Source: Bacteroidales bacterium
GTDB lineage: Bacteria > Bacteroidota > Bacteroidia > Bacteroidales > JAADGE01
Reading direction: 5' to 3'
Length of the DNA: 17,029 bases
Assembly (NCBI GenBank): GCA_029932445.1
Contig: JAOZQB010000040.1
Span: 1-17,029 of the forward strand
The notes beneath the pieces were generated by a model that worked only from the letters and a program-made list of their open reading frames with translations, was not told where the DNA came from and did not search any database. Both the position numbers and the translations under genes were made by a program. Shown here in pieces: positions 15,296 to 17,029 of this stretch. Each line of letters opens with the position of its first letter. Position 1 is the stretch's first letter.

Positions 15296-15303
15296 TATCT
15301 TTG
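15296..15303 (+). promoter_or_regulatory. -7 element (TATCTTTG) for the DUF2797 gene
   Basis: TATCTTTG ends only 7 bp before the ATG at 15311, so the mRNA would have almost no leader. Upstream is a T-rich tract without a clear -33 TTG. Confidence 0.55.
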
Positions 15304-15310
15304 TATTCTT

Positions 15311-16108
15311 ATGAAAACAGAAGTTAATTTATTAAAAATGAGAACGGAACGAAGTTCTCCCGTGAGTTATTTTTTACCACTAAAAAATGAAGAATTATTT
15401 GTAAATAATTTAATCGATCAAAAAATTTCATTAAAATGGTCCGGAGAAATTAATTGTGTAAAATGTGGAAATAAGACGAATAAATCCTTTGCTCAAGGGT
15501 ATTGTTATCCGTGTTTTGTTTCGGCACCGGAAACTGCACCGTGTATTTTGCAACCCGAATTATGCGAAGCACATCTCGGTATTGCAAGAGATATAGAATG
15601 GTCTGAAAAGAACTGTCTGACAGATCATTATGTTTATTTGGCAGTTTCAAGCGGAGTAAAAGTCGGTGTTACGCGAGCATCACAAGTACCGACTCGCTGG
15701 ATTGACCAAGGTGCCGTAAAAGCAATTAAACTTGCAAAAACACCGAACAGACATCTTGCCGGATTAATTGAAAAAGATTTAAAAAAGTTTCTGTCAGATA
15801 AAACAAGTTGGCAAAAAATGCTGAAAAATGATATTGACTTTACTTCCGATTTAATATCTGAAAAAGAAAAAGCATCCAGATTACTTCGAAGTGATTTAAA
15901 CCAATATATTACAGATGATAAAGAAATATATGAAATTAATTATCCCGTAAAATCATATCCTCGGAAAGTAAAAAGTATTAATTTAGAAAAAACACCCGAA
16001 TTTTCCGGAATTTTAAAAGGAATAAAAGGACAATATTTAATTTTTGAAGGCGGGTTTGTTATAAATATTCGAAAATACGGCGGATATAAAATTATTTTAG
16101 AGTATTAA
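15311..16108 (+). CDS. DUF2797 family protein with zinc-site cysteines and a GIY-YIG-like core
   Basis: This 265-residue protein matches the DUF2797 pattern from end to end: LLKMRTERSSPVSYFLPL at 7-24, a cysteine-rich section CVKCGNKTNKSFAQGYCYPCF (49-69) continuing with C78, C85, H88 and C102, then DHYVYLAVSSGVKVGVTRASQVPTRWIDQGA at 105-135. The cysteine pairs look like a structural zinc site. The VYLA ... VKVGVTR ... TRW segment resembles the GIY, YIG and arginine positions of GIY-YIG nucleases, but this is my reading of the motif and activity is not established. An internal ATG at 15338 would also fit the promoter geometry, but the family N-terminus includes the residues before it, so 15311 is kept. 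It diverges from the PspC operon. Its 3' end overlaps the converging exosortase gene by 17 bp. Confidence 0.88.
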   Translation: MKTEVNLLKMRTERSSPVSYFLPLKNEELFVNNLIDQKISLKWSGEINCVKCGNKTNKSFAQGYCYPCFVSAPETAPCILQPELCEAHLGIARDIEWSEKNCLTDHYVYLAVSSGVKVGVTRASQVPTRWIDQGAVKAIKLAKTPNRHLAGLIEKDLKKFLSDKTSWQKMLKNDIDFTSDLISEKEKASRLLRSDLNQYITDDKEIYEINYPVKSYPRKVKSINLEKTPEFSGILKGIKGQYLIFEGGFVINIRKYGGYKIILEY

Positions 16109-16724
16109 TTTTCGTTTTTTCAGTCTTTTTTTTCTTAGCAAACGGACTGAATCGATTAAACCAAATCATCCATAAAATAAAAATAATAATCCAAGCAACA
16201 ATTTTAAAAACCAGATAATGGTTAATATCACTGTATTCAGGACAACAATATGCCGTTATTGCCAAGCCGGAGATTCGTAAAATATTTACAAAAGTTATAA
16301 CTGTTAATCCCATAGGAATATACCAAAGTTTGTGTTTTAGTTTTCCGGGAAAAACAGCGATTAATCCGGCAAATGCAAGCAAGACATTTCGTCCCATACA
16401 ACCTCTGTCCATATATACGCCGTGTGCTTTAAATTCATCAACAATTTTAATGGTTTTCCCGTAAACAGTAACTTCAAAACCAAATAACTCCGTAAATTTT
16501 TTCGAAGCAAATAATAAAAATTGTGCAAATTTGTTTAAAGCATCAACATATATTTGATCAATAAATTCAAATTGTCTTAATACATGATAAAAAAGATAAA
16601 CAATAATAAATAATGCTGTTCCGCTGATTAAAAATCGAAGCCAATATTTTTTTTGTTCTGTTTTCAAAATAAATCGGGAATAAAATTTTTTTATGCAAAA
16701 AAAATAAAAATAAGGGAAATTCAA
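16092..16724 (-). CDS. Exosortase/archaeosortase-family membrane protein
   Basis: This protein of up to 210 residues has several membrane helices (about 30-47, 112-126, 132-152, 172-190) and the expected catalytic set of the exosortase superfamily: C109 in DRGCMGRN, R150 in FVNILRI, and H169 in DINHYLVFK. These transpeptidase-like enzymes process C-terminal sorting signals, often in organisms that make exopolysaccharide. No substrate with a sorting tail and no exopolysaccharide cluster lies next to it, so it is an orphan here. I cannot assign it to a named Xrt subtype. No ATG occurs before the catalytic region: the frame begins at TTG (16724), and a second TTG at 16667 (residue 20) would suit the membrane topology better, so the start is uncertain. 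Its 3' end overlaps the DUF2797 gene by 17 bp. Confidence 0.8.
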   Translation of the reverse strand: MNFPYFYFFCIKKFYSRFILKTEQKKYWLRFLISGTALFIIVYLFYHVLRQFEFIDQIYVDALNKFAQFLLFASKKFTELFGFEVTVYGKTIKIVDEFKAHGVYMDRGCMGRNVLLAFAGLIAVFPGKLKHKLWYIPMGLTVITFVNILRISGLAITAYCCPEYSDINHYLVFKIVAWIIIFILWMIWFNRFSPFAKKKKTEKTKINTLK

Positions 16725-16734
16725 AAAATCCCTT

Positions 16735-16742
16735 TAATTTTG
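16735..16742 (+). promoter_or_regulatory. Putative -7 element (TAATTTTG) for the MORN-variant gene
   Basis: TAATTTTG matches TAnnTTTG and ends 34 bp before the ATG at 16777. No -33 element is visible. Confidence 0.4.
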
Positions 16743-16776
16743 AGTGCTTAAAAATATAAATTAAATTGATTTTACA

Positions 16777-17029
16777 ATGAAATTTTTAAACGTTATTTTT
16801 TTATTTGGTTTTATTTTTTCGGGATTTATTATGAAATCGCAAGGATTAAAAACCTTTTATCGAGAAGATAAAACAAAAATTAGTGAAGGTATTCTAAAAG
16901 ACGGAAAGGAAGATGGGCTGTGGAAATTTTGGGATAAAAAAGGGAAATTAATACGAGAATCGGAATATCATAAAGGCGAAGTAAAAGGACGCGTCACATA
17001 TTTTTACGATAACGGAAAAAAATTTAACA
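16777..17029 (+). CDS. Secreted MORN-variant (YwqK-like) repeat protein, 3' end cut by window edge
   Basis: The window holds 84 codons from ATG at 16777, open to the edge. Residues 1-23 (MKFLNVIFLFGFIFSGFIMKSQG) are a signal peptide. The next part carries repeats of the MORN-variant type: EGILKDGKEDGLWKFWDKKGKLIRESEYHKGEVKGRVTYFYDNGKKFN, each with G-x-x-x-G-x-W/Y-x-x-x-W/Y-x-x-x-G spacing. Such repeats form beta-hairpin ladders; proteins annotated as YwqK-like antitoxins and many secreted proteins in this phylum share them. With a signal peptide an exported location is more likely than a toxin-antitoxin role. Total length and C-terminal domains cannot be seen. Confidence 0.8.
   Translation, partial: MKFLNVIFLFGFIFSGFIMKSQGLKTFYREDKTKISEGILKDGKEDGLWKFWDKKGKLIRESEYHKGEVKGRVTYFYDNGKKFN

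Overview
The window is low-GC chromosomal DNA that looks like Bacteroidota. Shine-Dalgarno sequences are mostly absent. At least eight intergenic sites match the Bacteroidota -7 promoter consensus TAnnTTTG (TATCTTTG, TATTTTTG or TAATTTTG), and two of them carry a TTG/TTTG -33 element 18 bp upstream. The gene set (Big_5 lipoprotein, paired PspC-like proteins with PadR, DUF2797, exosortase, Wza/Wzc pair) also fits that phylum. I cannot name an order or genus. No stretch over 300 bp lacks a gene.

Layout. Bases 1-4278 are a minus-strand operon: a Wza-like outer-membrane polysaccharide export lipoprotein, a Wzc-like bacterial tyrosine kinase with a Gly-Tyr repeat tail, and a Cys/Met-metabolism PLP enzyme that runs off the left edge and is joined to the kinase by an ATGA overlap. 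Bases 4396-7852 hold YqgE/AlgH (+), a class IV PLP aminotransferase/lyase (-), YaaA (+) and adenosine deaminase (+). The aminotransferase and yaaA diverge from a back-to-back pair of -7 boxes. A 15-bp palindromic hairpin separates adenosine deaminase from the converging RNase R gene. RNase R lies 1 bp downstream of a 938-residue Ig-like (Big_5) lipoprotein in one minus-strand operon.

Bases 12943-13690 hold a small [4Fe-4S] ferredoxin and then the most unusual locus: a complete tRNA-type promoter, a broken tRNA-Arg(CCU) copy whose D-loop carries a GC-rich palindrome, a small GIY-YIG nuclease gene, an intact tRNA-Arg(CCU) and a strong terminator. The stop codon of the nuclease gene lies inside the intact tRNA. 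I see no separate promoter for that tRNA, so both products probably come from one transcript. This looks like a GIY-YIG unit that entered a tRNA gene and left a working copy downstream.

Bases 13734-15263 are a minus-strand PspC-like / PadR / PspC-like operon, probably an autoregulated membrane or envelope-stress unit. A divergent DUF2797 gene with a GIY-YIG-like core follows, then a converging orphan exosortase/archaeosortase-family membrane protein and the start of a secreted MORN-variant protein cut by the right edge. Most of the genes are housekeeping or envelope genes; the tRNA/GIY-YIG locus is the best candidate for something not well described.
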